DNA of 64,000 nt, from positions 915,488 through 979,487 of the forward strand of contig NZ_CP054306.1 of assembly GCF_018282115.1 (NCBI RefSeq), in the 5' to 3' direction. The position numbers were made by a program, and so were the translations under genes. Under the pieces are notes generated by a model. The model worked only from the letters and a program-made list of their open reading frames with translations, made no database searches and was not told the DNA's origin. Source of the DNA: Synechocystis sp. PCC 7338. GTDB taxonomy: Bacteria; Cyanobacteriota; Cyanobacteriia; Cyanobacteriales; Microcystaceae. Shown piece after piece: positions 54,767 to 63,703 of this stretch. The stretch's first letter is position 1, and the number at the start of each line of letters is the position of its first letter.

Positions 54767-55057
54767 AGCTTTTACTCGTCGGTAATGGCTAACGACAATC
54801 TCAAATTTCCCTAGATTTTGACACACTCCCGCCGTCAATTGGGGGGACAGGCTAGTTGTTGATATGGGCATTGGGTTAGAAGTCCTCTAAAACCATGGCC
54901 CACCAAGACTGAGAAAGTCCGCAACAAGTCGTTAAATTTCTGCGCTTGCATTGGCCTTATTCTGAAGGGATAAGGCTTAACCGAGGAGGGCTTGCCGTTA
55001 TCAATCTCTATGGCACGGTGAGACTCTCCCTGAACCGATTCAAGGAACTCAATTATC

Positions 55058-55912
55058 ATGCTTAGCAAAATTTTATACGCAGATTCTGGCACCAGCCAAA
55101 CCCAAGAAATGCTCAAGGCCATGATGGATTTTCCGGCGGTGCAAAAGGCATCGATCACGATTTTGCACGTGGTTCCACCCCAAATTACCACGGAGGCATT
55201 CACGGAAAAATGGGCCGAGGGCGGTAAAATCCTGGCGGATTTGTTAGAAGACGTGGCCATCGAACCCAGTAAGGTTTCCACCGTGTTGCGCCAAGGCGAT
55301 CCCAAGGGGGTGGTGTGTGATGTGGCCAATGAAATTGATGCGGACCTAATTATTATGGGTTCTCGGGGCTTGAAGCGGTTGGAGGCCATTTTAGAAAATT
55401 CCGTCAGTCAGTATGTGTTTCAACTGACCAACCACCCCATGTTGTTGGTGAAGGACGATATTTACGTTAAGCGCATTAAACGGGTCATGGTGGCCCTAGA
55501 TAAGTCCGCGGCGGCGCAGTATGCCTTGGAACTAGCCCTGGAGCTTTTGCGGGACTATCCAGAAGGGGAATTAATCCTCGCTCGGGTGAATCCCGACCTC
55601 AAACCGGATTTGTTGCCCCTTTCCCGCCAAGAAATTGAGGAAAATCCTGTCCTGGCCCCGGCGATCGCCAAGGCTAAGCGTTTGGGTGTTGCCTATCGTT
55701 GCACCGTAACAGGGGGTAAGCCAGGGGAAAAATTATGTGAATTGGCAGAGGACTACAACGCTGATTTGATACTTTTGGGTTCCCCCGATCGCCGCCCCTC
55801 CATTGCCAAGAGTTTGCCAGATTTAGACAGACTGTTGGGCACTTCCCTATCGGACTATATCCGGGTAAATGCTCCCTGTCCGGTGTTATTGGCCCGCAAA
55901 GAAGGGATTTGA
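55058..55912 (+). CDS. tandem universal stress protein
   Basis: 284 residues, two UspA domains. First: KILYADSGTSQTQEML ... LIIMGSRGLKRLEAILENSVSQYV, which has the G-x-x-G-x9 loop of ATP-binding Usp except N in place of the last G. Second: VMVALDKSAAAQYALEL ... LILLGSPDRRPSIAKS. Each is shorter than the 140-residue norm by a little. Role in stress survival inferred from the family. Preceded by 290 bp with no assigned gene and no clear promoter element. Confidence 0.85.
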   Translation: MLSKILYADSGTSQTQEMLKAMMDFPAVQKASITILHVVPPQITTEAFTEKWAEGGKILADLLEDVAIEPSKVSTVLRQGDPKGVVCDVANEIDADLIIMGSRGLKRLEAILENSVSQYVFQLTNHPMLLVKDDIYVKRIKRVMVALDKSAAAQYALELALELLRDYPEGELILARVNPDLKPDLLPLSRQEIEENPVLAPAIAKAKRLGVAYRCTVTGGKPGEKLCELAEDYNADLILLGSPDRRPSIAKSLPDLDRLLGTSLSDYIRVNAPCPVLLARKEGI

Positions 55913-55961
55913 TCCCCACCGAGAGGGAAATACTTACCCACGTTTTAACCATCCATTGGAC

Positions 55962-55991
55962 AAAAAAAGGGGGCCGGATAGACTCCGCCCC
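55962..55991 (-). terminator. intrinsic terminator of psbM
   Basis: Minus-strand hairpin GGGGC GGA ... TCC G GCCCC with a 5-base loop, followed directly by TTTTTTT. It lies 36 bp after the psbM stop. Confidence 0.85.
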
Positions 55992-56026
55992 TAACTCTGT
56001 TCTGCTTGACAATGGTTAACCAAGGC

Positions 56027-56134
56027 TTAGCTTTCGCTCTGTTTACCGGTTTGAATAAACAGGATCAACAGGAAAACCGTTGGCACCAACACAAATAAAA
56101 TACTTGCTATAAAGCCGAGATTATTAACTTGCAT
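56027..56134 (-). CDS. psbM: photosystem II protein M
   Basis: 35 residues ([20 protein letters not shown] ...), one membrane helix and the typical tail GKQSES. PsbM sits at the dimer interface of photosystem II. It is too short for most gene finders and lies between a Usp gene and an HDAC-like gene. ATG 56134, stop 56027; a strong terminator follows. Confidence 0.97.
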
Positions 56135-56279
56135 AGCCTAAACTGCCTCGATCTTAAATTTGGCTCAATACCCTACCTAGAATAGCATTGGTGGGTCATG
56201 GCCCTGGGGCAATGGCCGAGGGGCTGGCCAAACTTTTTGCTCCGCTTTCCTTACTTAATTTCACTCTCCTCCACCTACC

Positions 56280-57194
56280 ATGGTCGCTATTATCTACAGC
56301 GCAGAGTTTTTACACCACGATACTGGCCCCACCCACCCCGAATGTCCGGCCCGACTGACGGCGATCGCCACGGCTTTACGGCAGATGCCGGGGGCGAATT
56401 ATCTCCATTGGCAAAGGCCTTCCCCGGTGACGTGGAATTTATATCCATACATTCTCCGCTGCCATAGCCAAGAATATTTAAATAAATTGGCAAGATTAGC
56501 TGAGGAGGGGGGCGGTTCCCTCGATGTCGATACTCCTGTTTCTCCCCAGAGTTATGATCTAGCTCGCTTAGGGGTGCGGGCCTGGTTGGATGGGGTTGAC
56601 CATGCCTTAAACCAACGGGAGGCGGTGTTTGTGTTGGCCCGTCCCCCCGGTCACCATGCCATTCGCAATACAGGTATGGGTTTCTGCTTGCTCAACAGTG
56701 TGGCGATCGCCGCCCATTATGCTCTGACTAGACCAGGGGTAGAACGGGTAGCCATTGTGGATTGGGATGTGCACCACGGCAATGGCACTGAAGCACTGGT
56801 GGAAAATAACCCCCAAATTTTTTATTGTTCCCTGCATCAATTTCCCTGCTATCCCGGCACAGGAGCCGCAGGCGATCGGGGGAAACATAACAATGTGCTC
56901 AATATTCCCCTCAAACCAGGGGGCGATGGCAAAGTTTACCAAGAGGCCTTTGAGAACCAGATTTTACCGTTTTTACGGCAAGCCAAACCGGATTTACTGT
57001 TGGTGAGTGCTGGTTATGACGCTAACCGAGCCGATCCTTTGGCCTATATGAACCTAATCCCAGAGGATTACGGCATGATGACCCATTATCTAATGGAAAT
57101 CTCTCCCTATCTGGTTTTAGGATTGGAAGGGGGCTACCATTTACCGAGCTTAGCCAAATCAGTGGTGGAAACCCTTAAGCCCTTGTTGTTCTAA
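56280..57194 (+). CDS. histone-deacetylase-like amidohydrolase
   Basis: 304 residues. Zn-dependent HDAC superfamily motifs: HDTGPTHPECPARLTAI, LARPPGHHAIRN, VDWDVHHGNGTEAL (metal-binding D/H), LHQFPCYPGTGAAGDRG, SAGYDANRADPLAYM and GLEGGYHLPSLAKS. Bacterial homologues deacetylate polyamines or small acyl-amines. Cytoplasmic. Its stop lies at the left end of repeat copy B. Confidence 0.93.
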   Translation: MVAIIYSAEFLHHDTGPTHPECPARLTAIATALRQMPGANYLHWQRPSPVTWNLYPYILRCHSQEYLNKLARLAEEGGGSLDVDTPVSPQSYDLARLGVRAWLDGVDHALNQREAVFVLARPPGHHAIRNTGMGFCLLNSVAIAAHYALTRPGVERVAIVDWDVHHGNGTEALVENNPQIFYCSLHQFPCYPGTGAAGDRGKHNNVLNIPLKPGGDGKVYQEAFENQILPFLRQAKPDLLLVSAGYDANRADPLAYMNLIPEDYGMMTHYLMEISPYLVLGLEGGYHLPSLAKSVVETLKPLLF

Positions 57195-57309
57195 GAGCCT
57201 GTTTGTAGAGTCTGATTTCGTCTCCTAAATCTTCTCACTACTCCGGGAATTTTACCTCTGTTTCTCCCCAAATTTGGGGGGTCAGGGGGGCTTTTCAAAA
57301 ACGTTCTAA
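57193..57309. repeat. dispersed small repeat, copy B (full length)
   Basis: About 117 bp. Starts AAGAGCCTGTTTG and ends CAAAAACGTTCTAAG, imperfect inverted repeats of one another. Inside is the palindrome CCCCAAATTTGGGG and a run GGGGTCAGGGGGGCTTTTC. Copies A and C share parts. Likely a mini-inverted-repeat element, non-coding. Confidence 0.65.
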
Positions 57310-57464
57310 GGGGGGGGATTGATGGAATCTTGCTCCCAGTTGAGTTCAGAGGCAATGGGTAAAGTTTCGATCTCCCCTTTCAGTACCTTAGAGATCCAGA
57401 AACCTTTACACTCTTTTCCCCAACTTAAAAGGAGGGTGTTTCACTAGGAATGGGCAACCAGAGA

Positions 57465-58385
57465 CTAAAGCTTTCTCCTTTGGGACTCTCCCCAGTAACC
57501 TATCAACTTATAGGCTAGCTTAGCCGTGGAAAATTCTGACACCACCGACCCTGGCACCGGGGCCAACTCCATCAGGTCACAACCAATCACTTGCTTGGTT
57601 TGAAAAAGACGGCGGAAAAAATTTAACCCTTCGTACCAGTTTAATCCCCCCGGTTCGGGAGTACCCACCCCCGGCATAAAACCTGGATCAAAACCGTCCA
57701 TGTCGATGGTGAGAAAGACTTTATCTGTGGCAATACTGGCGATCGCCTGGTCAATCCAATCGGGATTTTCAGCCATTTCCCTAGCCCAAAAAACAGGAAT
57801 ATTTTTTTCCCTGATCAAATCTGCCTCTTCCTGACAAATGGCCCGGATGGCGATCGGGAGAGTGGGTAAACCCAATTCCAACACCCGACGCATCACACAG
57901 GCATGGTTATGCTGGGAACCTTCAAATTTGTCCCGCATGTCCCCGTGGGCATCAATTTGCACCACCGTGAAAGGCTCCGACGTTCCCTTCTGCATAGCCC
58001 GCACCACCCCAGTAGTAATGGCATGCTCCCCACCGATCGCCACCACAAATTTACCATCCTCCACAAAGGGGACAATGCCGTCACAAACCTGGGTTACCAT
58101 GGCGTCCCCTGCTAAAGCGGTGTGCTCGTTGTTATTCGCCAAAGGAGCACAGGTGTAAATGCCCAAATCATAGCAAGGGGAAGTATTCAACTCTTCATCG
58201 TAGGCTTCCAACTGGTCCGAAGCTTCCAGTACTGCTTCAGGGCCATACTGACAGCCCTTACGGTAGGAAGTAGTTGCCTCATAGGGAATAGGCACCACCA
58301 CCACAGCGGCATCAGCATAGGGGGTAATGGCTTCCGACTCCAGGAACTGTTTGGGCGAGGGGGAAATTTTACGAGAACTATCCAT
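57465..58385 (-). CDS. speB: agmatinase/arginase family ureohydrolase
   Basis: 306 residues. Two Mn ligand motifs and more: GGEHAITTGVVRAM, QIDAHGDMRDKFEG, DMDGFDPGFMPGVGTPEPGGLNW. Agmatinase converts agmatine to putrescine and urea; cyanobacterial members include agmatinases and other guanidine-type ureohydrolases, so the substrate is not certain. The cyclophilin gene ends (TAG 58386-58388) directly at its start ATG 58385, so expression is linked. Confidence 0.88.
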   Translation of the reverse strand: MDSSRKISPSPKQFLESEAITPYADAAVVVVPIPYEATTSYRKGCQYGPEAVLEASDQLEAYDEELNTSPCYDLGIYTCAPLANNNEHTALAGDAMVTQVCDGIVPFVEDGKFVVAIGGEHAITTGVVRAMQKGTSEPFTVVQIDAHGDMRDKFEGSQHNHACVMRRVLELGLPTLPIAIRAICQEEADLIREKNIPVFWAREMAENPDWIDQAIASIATDKVFLTIDMDGFDPGFMPGVGTPEPGGLNWYEGLNFFRRLFQTKQVIGCDLMELAPVPGSVVSEFSTAKLAYKLIGYWGESQRRKL

Positions 58386-59135
58386 CTATTTTTCTAAATT
58401 ATTTTGCCCTGCAATTACCTTGGCGGACTGGATTTTGTCCCCCTGTTTGATCTTCAGCACCTCATCCATGCCCTGGGTGACGTAACCAAACACGGCATAA
58501 TCACCGTCTAAAAATCCCGTTTCATCGGAGAGGGTGAAATAGAACTGGGAAGAGGCGGAATCTGGCATTTGGGAGCGGGCCATGGCCACAGCACCGATTT
58601 TATGGGGAAGCACTACGGGTGGACTGCTGTAGCCGCCCTGTTGTCCCACCGGTTGACCATATAAAGGCGCTTCTGGAGCATTTTCCACGGCCGGGTCAAT
58701 CTTAATTTCCAAAGGAATATTGCGGGGACGTTGGGTGTTTTTATCTACATAACCGCCCGTGCCGTCGCCTTTGGGGTCTCCCCCCTGGGCCACAAAGCCA
58801 TCCACTACCCTGTGGAAGGTTAAGCCGTTGTAGAAGCCCTGCTCCACTAGGTCAACGAAGTTACCGGCGGTGATCGGCGCATTTTCTCCGTCCACTTCAA
58901 TAATGATCGGCTGGCCGTTAACCATCATTTCCACGGTGGCTTTGCCATTTAAGCGGGGTTTATAGTCCTTGTATTGGTCTGTGGCTAGCTGAGCCACTGG
59001 GCTGTTGGTTTCTGTGGGGGAGGGATCTGCTGAAGAATTGGCAGATGGCTGATTGCAGGCAGTGAGCAAGATATTGACGGCAAAAAAGATGCCCACAAAC
59101 CAGATGGCTCGGCTAATTTTCGGTAAAATCCGCAT
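58386..59135 (-). CDS. cyclophilin-type peptidyl-prolyl isomerase, lipoprotein
   Basis: 249 residues. Lipoprotein signal [10 protein letters not shown] (lipidated Cys27), a serine/proline linker, then a cyclophilin domain: [74 protein letters not shown]. The canonical F-R-x-x-x-F loop is replaced by TFHRVVDGF, a bacterial type. Likely outer surface of the plasma or thylakoid membrane. Precedes speB without a gap. Confidence 0.93.
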   Translation of the reverse strand: MRILPKISRAIWFVGIFFAVNILLTACNQPSANSSADPSPTETNSPVAQLATDQYKDYKPRLNGKATVEMMVNGQPIIIEVDGENAPITAGNFVDLVEQGFYNGLTFHRVVDGFVAQGGDPKGDGTGGYVDKNTQRPRNIPLEIKIDPAVENAPEAPLYGQPVGQQGGYSSPPVVLPHKIGAVAMARSQMPDSASSQFYFTLSDETGFLDGDYAVFGYVTQGMDEVLKIKQGDKIQSAKVIAGQNNLEK

Positions 59136-59356
59136 AAAATCTAATCTCCTATATGTTCTCCGTAATTGCTAATGGGGACGTCCATTATCTTTTTCTGAAT
59201 TAGCTAAACCATAGTCCCTTGCTAGGGATCTTAGTCCACCTCGATTGTCATCCAGGGGGAATGGAGCCAATTTGACATCCCCGGTTCCTGCCCTGGATTT
59301 GGCGGGCCTGATGGCGGGATCTGGCCGTATGGGAGCGGCAATTTAGAAGCCCCCCC

Positions 59357-59923
59357 TTACAAACCCTCCAGGGGCACTCCCAGAAACCGGGCCAACTCGG
59401 CCCCTTGATTTTCCAACTGGGAAAGGGAAATGGGTTGCCCAGCCCTGGTGAGGGGAATATCTCGTCGTTGTTTAACCTTGAGGTACAGGGAACGTTTGGG
59501 GTTAACACCTTCTTTAATTTCTGCTTTTACTGCCTGGACATCGGCAATTTTATTGACCAATTCAATGCGGCGATTTTTGCCGGGGAAGCCCCAACGGAAA
59601 ATGGTCACCTGCCCCGATTTTTTATTGAATTCGTTGTAACCACTGCCCACATTCAGAGCCATGGTCAACCAGAGATAACCTGCCACTGTGCTGCCAGCCA
59701 CACCGTAGAAAAGTAGAGCTACACCTTGGGGAATAAATTGCAGTCCGGTGGTGTCACTAACAATCAAAAGATTTTTGCCGAAGTAGCTAGAAAGGCCGGC
59801 CAACAGGAAACCGACACCGCCAATGGTAGAAATTCCAGCCCAAAAAAAGTTGCTGAAGCGGCGGGCTCCCAATACTTCTTGGCGCAAAATTTGGGAAGAT
59901 TCTGCGAGCGTCTGTCCACCCAT
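59357..59923 (-). CDS. ycf4: photosystem I assembly protein Ycf4
   Basis: 188 residues. Two membrane helices (SNFFWAGISTIGGVGFLLAG, GVALLFYGVAGSTVAGYLWL) then the soluble NVGSGYNEFNKKSGQVTIFRWGFPGKNRRIEL typical of Ycf4, with KQRRDIPLT near the end. Thylakoid membrane factor for assembly of photosystem I subunits. Preceded at 59924-60061 by a repeat copy and no gene. Confidence 0.95.
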   Translation of the reverse strand: MGGQTLAESSQILRQEVLGARRFSNFFWAGISTIGGVGFLLAGLSSYFGKNLLIVSDTTGLQFIPQGVALLFYGVAGSTVAGYLWLTMALNVGSGYNEFNKKSGQVTIFRWGFPGKNRRIELVNKIADVQAVKAEIKEGVNPKRSLYLKVKQRRDIPLTRAGQPISLSQLENQGAELARFLGVPLEGL

Positions 59924-60031
59924 GTATTTCTCTAATGATAATTACAACGAAACCAACCCTTGAATTTTACCCCATCAGGGCTAGGGGCTTGGAAGATGGG
60001 GCGATCGCCAGGAAGGAATTGTATCTAGTTT

Positions 60032-60077
60032 GTCCCCAATTTGGGGGGTCAGGAGTGCTGTTCAAACATGGTTAGAA
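60032..60077. repeat. dispersed small repeat, copy C
   Basis: CCCCAATTTGGGGGGTCAGG then TTCAAACATGGTTAGAAGGGG aligns with the right half of copy B. Its minus-strand reading provides the last codons (PPSNHV) and stop of the GH3 gene, so the element probably inserted at or replaced that gene's original end. Confidence 0.6.
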
Positions 60078-61540
60078 GGGGGAATGCGGAGGTAATAACC
60101 TTTTTCATCTCCCCAACGTCCCTGGGTTAACCCATGGGGATAACCATCTGTCCTCACTTGCACGGGAGCTAACTGAGCCAATTGCCGAGCCCGACGGTAA
60201 TGAAAACTACGTTGGAGGCTGTGATCTAACCGCTGGGCCAATGTTTGTTCCTCTCCGGCGATCGCCATCATTGCTCCATGAGATAGGTATAGAGCGTAAT
60301 GGGGTTGGGGCTCTGACACTGGCACCAAGCAACAAAGATCAGTGTTATTGACTAAGCCAAGATTATTAAGAGTTTCAGCCACAAATTCTTCGGTTAATTT
60401 CTCCCCCACCAAGTCACTTACCCGATCGCCACTACCCACCAAGGCCAAGCAAGGCGTTTTAAGGTACCAATGAGATACCTGAAGACGATCGCCGAGGCGA
60501 TAACGGTATAGTCCCCCTGGAGTGGAGATAATTAATTGATAAATTTGCCCTGTTTGTACGTTGGCCAGATCAACAATAGTGCCATCAGCAGCCATAAATT
60601 CCAACACAATTTGGTTTACTAAAGGCACAAATCCCCCAGCCTTGATTAGGGGAATGGTAATGGGCGCTTCCGTGGCTAATAGACCTTTTCCTTGGATGAA
60701 TATTCCGGGAAAATAAGCCTGTAAAACCCCGGCTTGGTTCCTGGCAAATAGTTGATCCCAACAGGAAATCAGCTTTAACTGTGGCCAGATTTTTAACCAG
60801 TTAATCGGCTCCGTTTCTAGCGCTTTCCGTCTGGCAGCATCCAGGCGATCGCCAAGGGTCGTAATTAAGGCATGACGATGCTGGGCTATAAACATTAATT
60901 GCACCGTCAAAAAAGTTGGACTCCAAAGGGAAATAATTTCTAGGTCTGGATTTTGCAATAAAGCTAAAGCTAAAGCCCAACGAAAAGTGTCTCCGTCGGG
61001 AAAATGATTACCTACCCGCACTAAAAAATGACCGCTAAGCCAACGCAAAGGCCCCGTCAAATAATCCGTGTCATCAATGCCCCCAGGGCGATCGCCAAGG
61101 GTGGGAGAAATACAAGCATAGGTTTTACCTGTGCAAAAACTTGGGCCATGATGGAGTAAATCGTAGGCCCAGACTGCAAACATAAACGTAAACGCAGTCA
61201 GTAAACCATGGGTGTAGGGAATTTGTTTACTTGCTCCAGAACTGCCGGAAGTTTGTTGCCAAGATCGAATTTTTTCGTTGGTGATTATCGATTGTGTAGG
61301 CGAGGCTTGCTGCTGTTTCAACCAGGGGTAAAAATCTTCATAATTAACTATGGGAATAGCGAACCAAGGCGAGTCTTTTTTGATCCTCAAAGATTGACCA
61401 TAACTGGTATAAATTAAGCGCTGAATGATTTTAGTTTTTAACCTTTCTTGTTCAACTTCAGGCTGATGTAATGCGTAATTAAAACGATCAAAAGCTGGTT
61501 TTAATAGGTGTTTACTGATCCTCAAAAAAAAATCATGCAT
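60062..61540 (-). CDS. GH3 family acyl-adenylating enzyme
   Basis: 492 residues. GH3-type motifs: QTSGSSGASKQIPYTHG (ATP-binding P-loop, near residue 96-112), GLLATEAPITIPL, and ISTPGGLYRYRLGDRLQVSHW. Plant GH3 enzymes adenylate auxin or jasmonate and conjugate amino acids. Bacterial members have unknown acyl substrates; here no partner gene reveals one. Domain organisation is full length, except the last six codons come from a repeat copy. Confidence 0.88.
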   Translation of the reverse strand: MHDFFLRISKHLLKPAFDRFNYALHQPEVEQERLKTKIIQRLIYTSYGQSLRIKKDSPWFAIPIVNYEDFYPWLKQQQASPTQSIITNEKIRSWQQTSGSSGASKQIPYTHGLLTAFTFMFAVWAYDLLHHGPSFCTGKTYACISPTLGDRPGGIDDTDYLTGPLRWLSGHFLVRVGNHFPDGDTFRWALALALLQNPDLEIISLWSPTFLTVQLMFIAQHRHALITTLGDRLDAARRKALETEPINWLKIWPQLKLISCWDQLFARNQAGVLQAYFPGIFIQGKGLLATEAPITIPLIKAGGFVPLVNQIVLEFMAADGTIVDLANVQTGQIYQLIISTPGGLYRYRLGDRLQVSHWYLKTPCLALVGSGDRVSDLVGEKLTEEFVAETLNNLGLVNNTDLCCLVPVSEPQPHYALYLSHGAMMAIAGEEQTLAQRLDHSLQRSFHYRRARQLAQLAPVQVRTDGYPHGLTQGRWGDEKGYYLRIPPSNHV

Positions 61541-61724
61541 AGGAAAGGTTTAGTTTGATCATTTCTCAGCTAAAAGAATTACAAATATGTTTCACAATGG
61601 TCATGGCCACCCAAAGTTAACACCAATCACCATTGATGTTGACGAGGAAAAATTTTTCTACTTACTTTCCTAGCAATAAAAGCCAGAGGGAACTCGTCTC
61701 CACTTCAAGCTTTGCTAACAATTA

Positions 61725-62621
61725 CTAATAGCTGATAATGGGAATCCACTCAAAGCTATCCACAATGCCCTGATAATAATCGTTAATTGTTTCCCGGGGA
61801 TAGGGAGCAACGCCAGTTTCTTCATCGAACCACCGTTCATAGATCTCCACCGCTGTTCTCTGATCACTGATTACCCCCTCCATATATTTGAGCAGGGTAT
61901 AATTGACCAAATTGCGCCAATCTGAATCATCTTTGGGCAATAAACAGGCATAGGCTTCGTACTGATAAGGAAAATTCGGCACCACCTTCCACTGTTGGGG
62001 ATTGTCGGAAGTTTTTTTCAATCCGGCCAAAACAATGCCATCTCCGGCAAAGGCTTCGATTTCTCCAGCTTCGAGCTTGGCCATACCATCAGCTTGGTCT
62101 TCAACTTCAACGATAGTCGCCCCGGGCTGGAAGTTAATAATGGCTTTTTCATTGGTGGTGTCGGCGATAACCCCGATCGCCTGGCCTGCCAAGGAATCGG
62201 CGGATTCTAGATCACTGTCCACCCCGGTGATAATTTTGGTGCCGTCAGCAAAGTAACTCACCGAAAAATCCACCATTGCTGTTCTATTCCAGGTGAAAGT
62301 GGAAGAAGCGCATTCTAAGTCAATAGTTTGATCTTTAATTAAGTCAAAGCGGTTATCGGCGGTGGCTTCCACCATATTTAGTTTAATGGGCTTGCCTAGT
62401 CTGGCTTCCGCTTCCCGGCGAATTAATTCCAGCATATCGATGGAAAAACCCACCCATTGTCCCTGGTCATTGACATAGGCGAAGGGAACCGCATCCTTTC
62501 TGGTGCCAGCATTAATCACCCCCGTTTGTTCAATGCGATCCAATACTTCTCCGGCCCCACTAGGTAAGCCCACGGCTCCACTGAGTAATACGGACAAAGC
62601 TAAACAGGCAAATTTTTTCAT
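61725..62621 (-). CDS. amino-acid ABC transporter binding protein (SBP_bac_3)
   Basis: 298 residues with a cleavable signal (ALSVLLSGAVGLPSGAG). DRIEQTGVINAGTRKDAVPF, WVGFSIDMLELIRREAEARLG, ECASSTFTWNRTAMVDFSVSY and AGEIEAFAGDGIVLAGL are typical of polar amino acid binding proteins. Its permease and ATPase are not adjacent. Ligand unknown; glutamate- or arginine-type by pattern. Periplasmic. Confidence 0.92.
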   Translation of the reverse strand: MKKFACLALSVLLSGAVGLPSGAGEVLDRIEQTGVINAGTRKDAVPFAYVNDQGQWVGFSIDMLELIRREAEARLGKPIKLNMVEATADNRFDLIKDQTIDLECASSTFTWNRTAMVDFSVSYFADGTKIITGVDSDLESADSLAGQAIGVIADTTNEKAIINFQPGATIVEVEDQADGMAKLEAGEIEAFAGDGIVLAGLKKTSDNPQQWKVVPNFPYQYEAYACLLPKDDSDWRNLVNYTLLKYMEGVISDQRTAVEIYERWFDEETGVAPYPRETINDYYQGIVDSFEWIPIISY

Positions 62622-62735
62622 TGGTCAACTCCTAGCACCAATTTCCCAAGACTACGGAGGGGGCAATGAAGTTTCAACCAATGGGGACCAGAAACCACAG
62701 CGGCCTATGGATCTAATCAATGGCACACTAGAAAA

Positions 62736-63143
62736 AGAGAGTTAGGGCGGGAGTTGCGGATTCCTGTCACAGGGAATCTGAGGAAAGTCCGGGCTTCCCA
62801 AAGGCCAAACTTGCTGGGTAACGCCCAGTGCGCGCGAGCGTGAGGATAGTGCCACAGAAAAATACCGCCTTTTCAGTAAACAGTGATCAGTCTAAACCCC
62901 TGGTAAATGATAACTGTCAAGGTAAGGGTGCAAAGGTGCGGTAAGAGCGCACCAGCAGTATCGAGAGGTACTGGCTCGGTAAACCCCGGTTGGAAGCAAG
63001 GTCGGAGGGGCAAAGGTTGGTCTTTTTCCTGCCCCATGATTGGTGGAACCGCTTGAGGAATTTGGTAACAAATTTCCCAGATAGATAACTCCCCTAGGGT
63101 GCTTCGCATCCTGGAACAGAACCCGGCTTACGACTAACTCTCT
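62736..63143 (+). ncRNA. rnpB: RNase P RNA (rnpB)
   Basis: The RNA ends pair as AGAGAGTTAG (62736-62745) and CTAACTCTCT (63134-63143). The hallmark GAGGAAAGTCCGGGC (P4 5' half) starts near 62772, and ACAGAACCCGGCTTACG near 63116-63132 is the P4 3' half. About 408 nt between the paired ends, followed by TTTTTT terminating transcription. Ribozyme core that removes tRNA 5' leaders. Confidence 0.95.
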
Positions 63144-63183
63144 TTTTTCTTTGTATATCCTTTGCCCATAGGAACAGGACAGA

Positions 63184-63558
63184 GTGCAGATCAAAATCAT
63201 TCAGGAAGGTCCTGGTTGGCGCTGGGGTTTTGATCCCAATGCCGAGACTTTTCCCTTTTTACTCGGCTCAGAGGATTGGGCGTTGGAGTTGACCAGGGCA
63301 GAATTTGCTGATTTTAAGCGTTTAAGTCGGGAGTTGGCCGAGACTGTCACGGCGATCGCCGAGGAGTTAATGGAGGAGGAAAAAATTTGTTGTGAACTGA
63401 GCAGTGAGTTAATTTGGCTGGAGATTGAGGGCTACGCCCACGCCTACGGATTGAGGTTTATTTTGCACCAAGGGCGTAAAGCGGAAGGGGGTTGGCCGGC
63501 GACAATAGTGCCAGCATTGTTAGCTAGCTTGCAGAGCTATGGCTCAGGGGAAACCTAA
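63184..63558 (+). CDS. DUF1818 family protein
   Basis: 124 residues from GTG 63184. QIKIIQEGPGWRWGFDPNAE, FPFLLGSEDWALELTRAEF and IWLEIEGYAHAYGLRFILHQGRKAEG match the cyanobacterial DUF1818 family, a small soluble protein of unknown function. It begins about 40 bp after the rnpB terminator, in the same direction. Confidence 0.9.
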   Translation: MQIKIIQEGPGWRWGFDPNAETFPFLLGSEDWALELTRAEFADFKRLSRELAETVTAIAEELMEEEKICCELSSELIWLEIEGYAHAYGLRFILHQGRKAEGGWPATIVPALLASLQSYGSGET

Positions 63559-63703
63559 AGTCAGGGTTAACGTCCAAAACCCAAGGGTGGAGGATGGATT
63601 TTTGACCTCAGCGGCCCAAAGAGATTGCCCGAATTCGCTACACTAGCTTTATTGGGTTGACAATCTTCCCCTGCTTGTTTTCATAGCCTGCCCGTTAGCG
63701 ATT

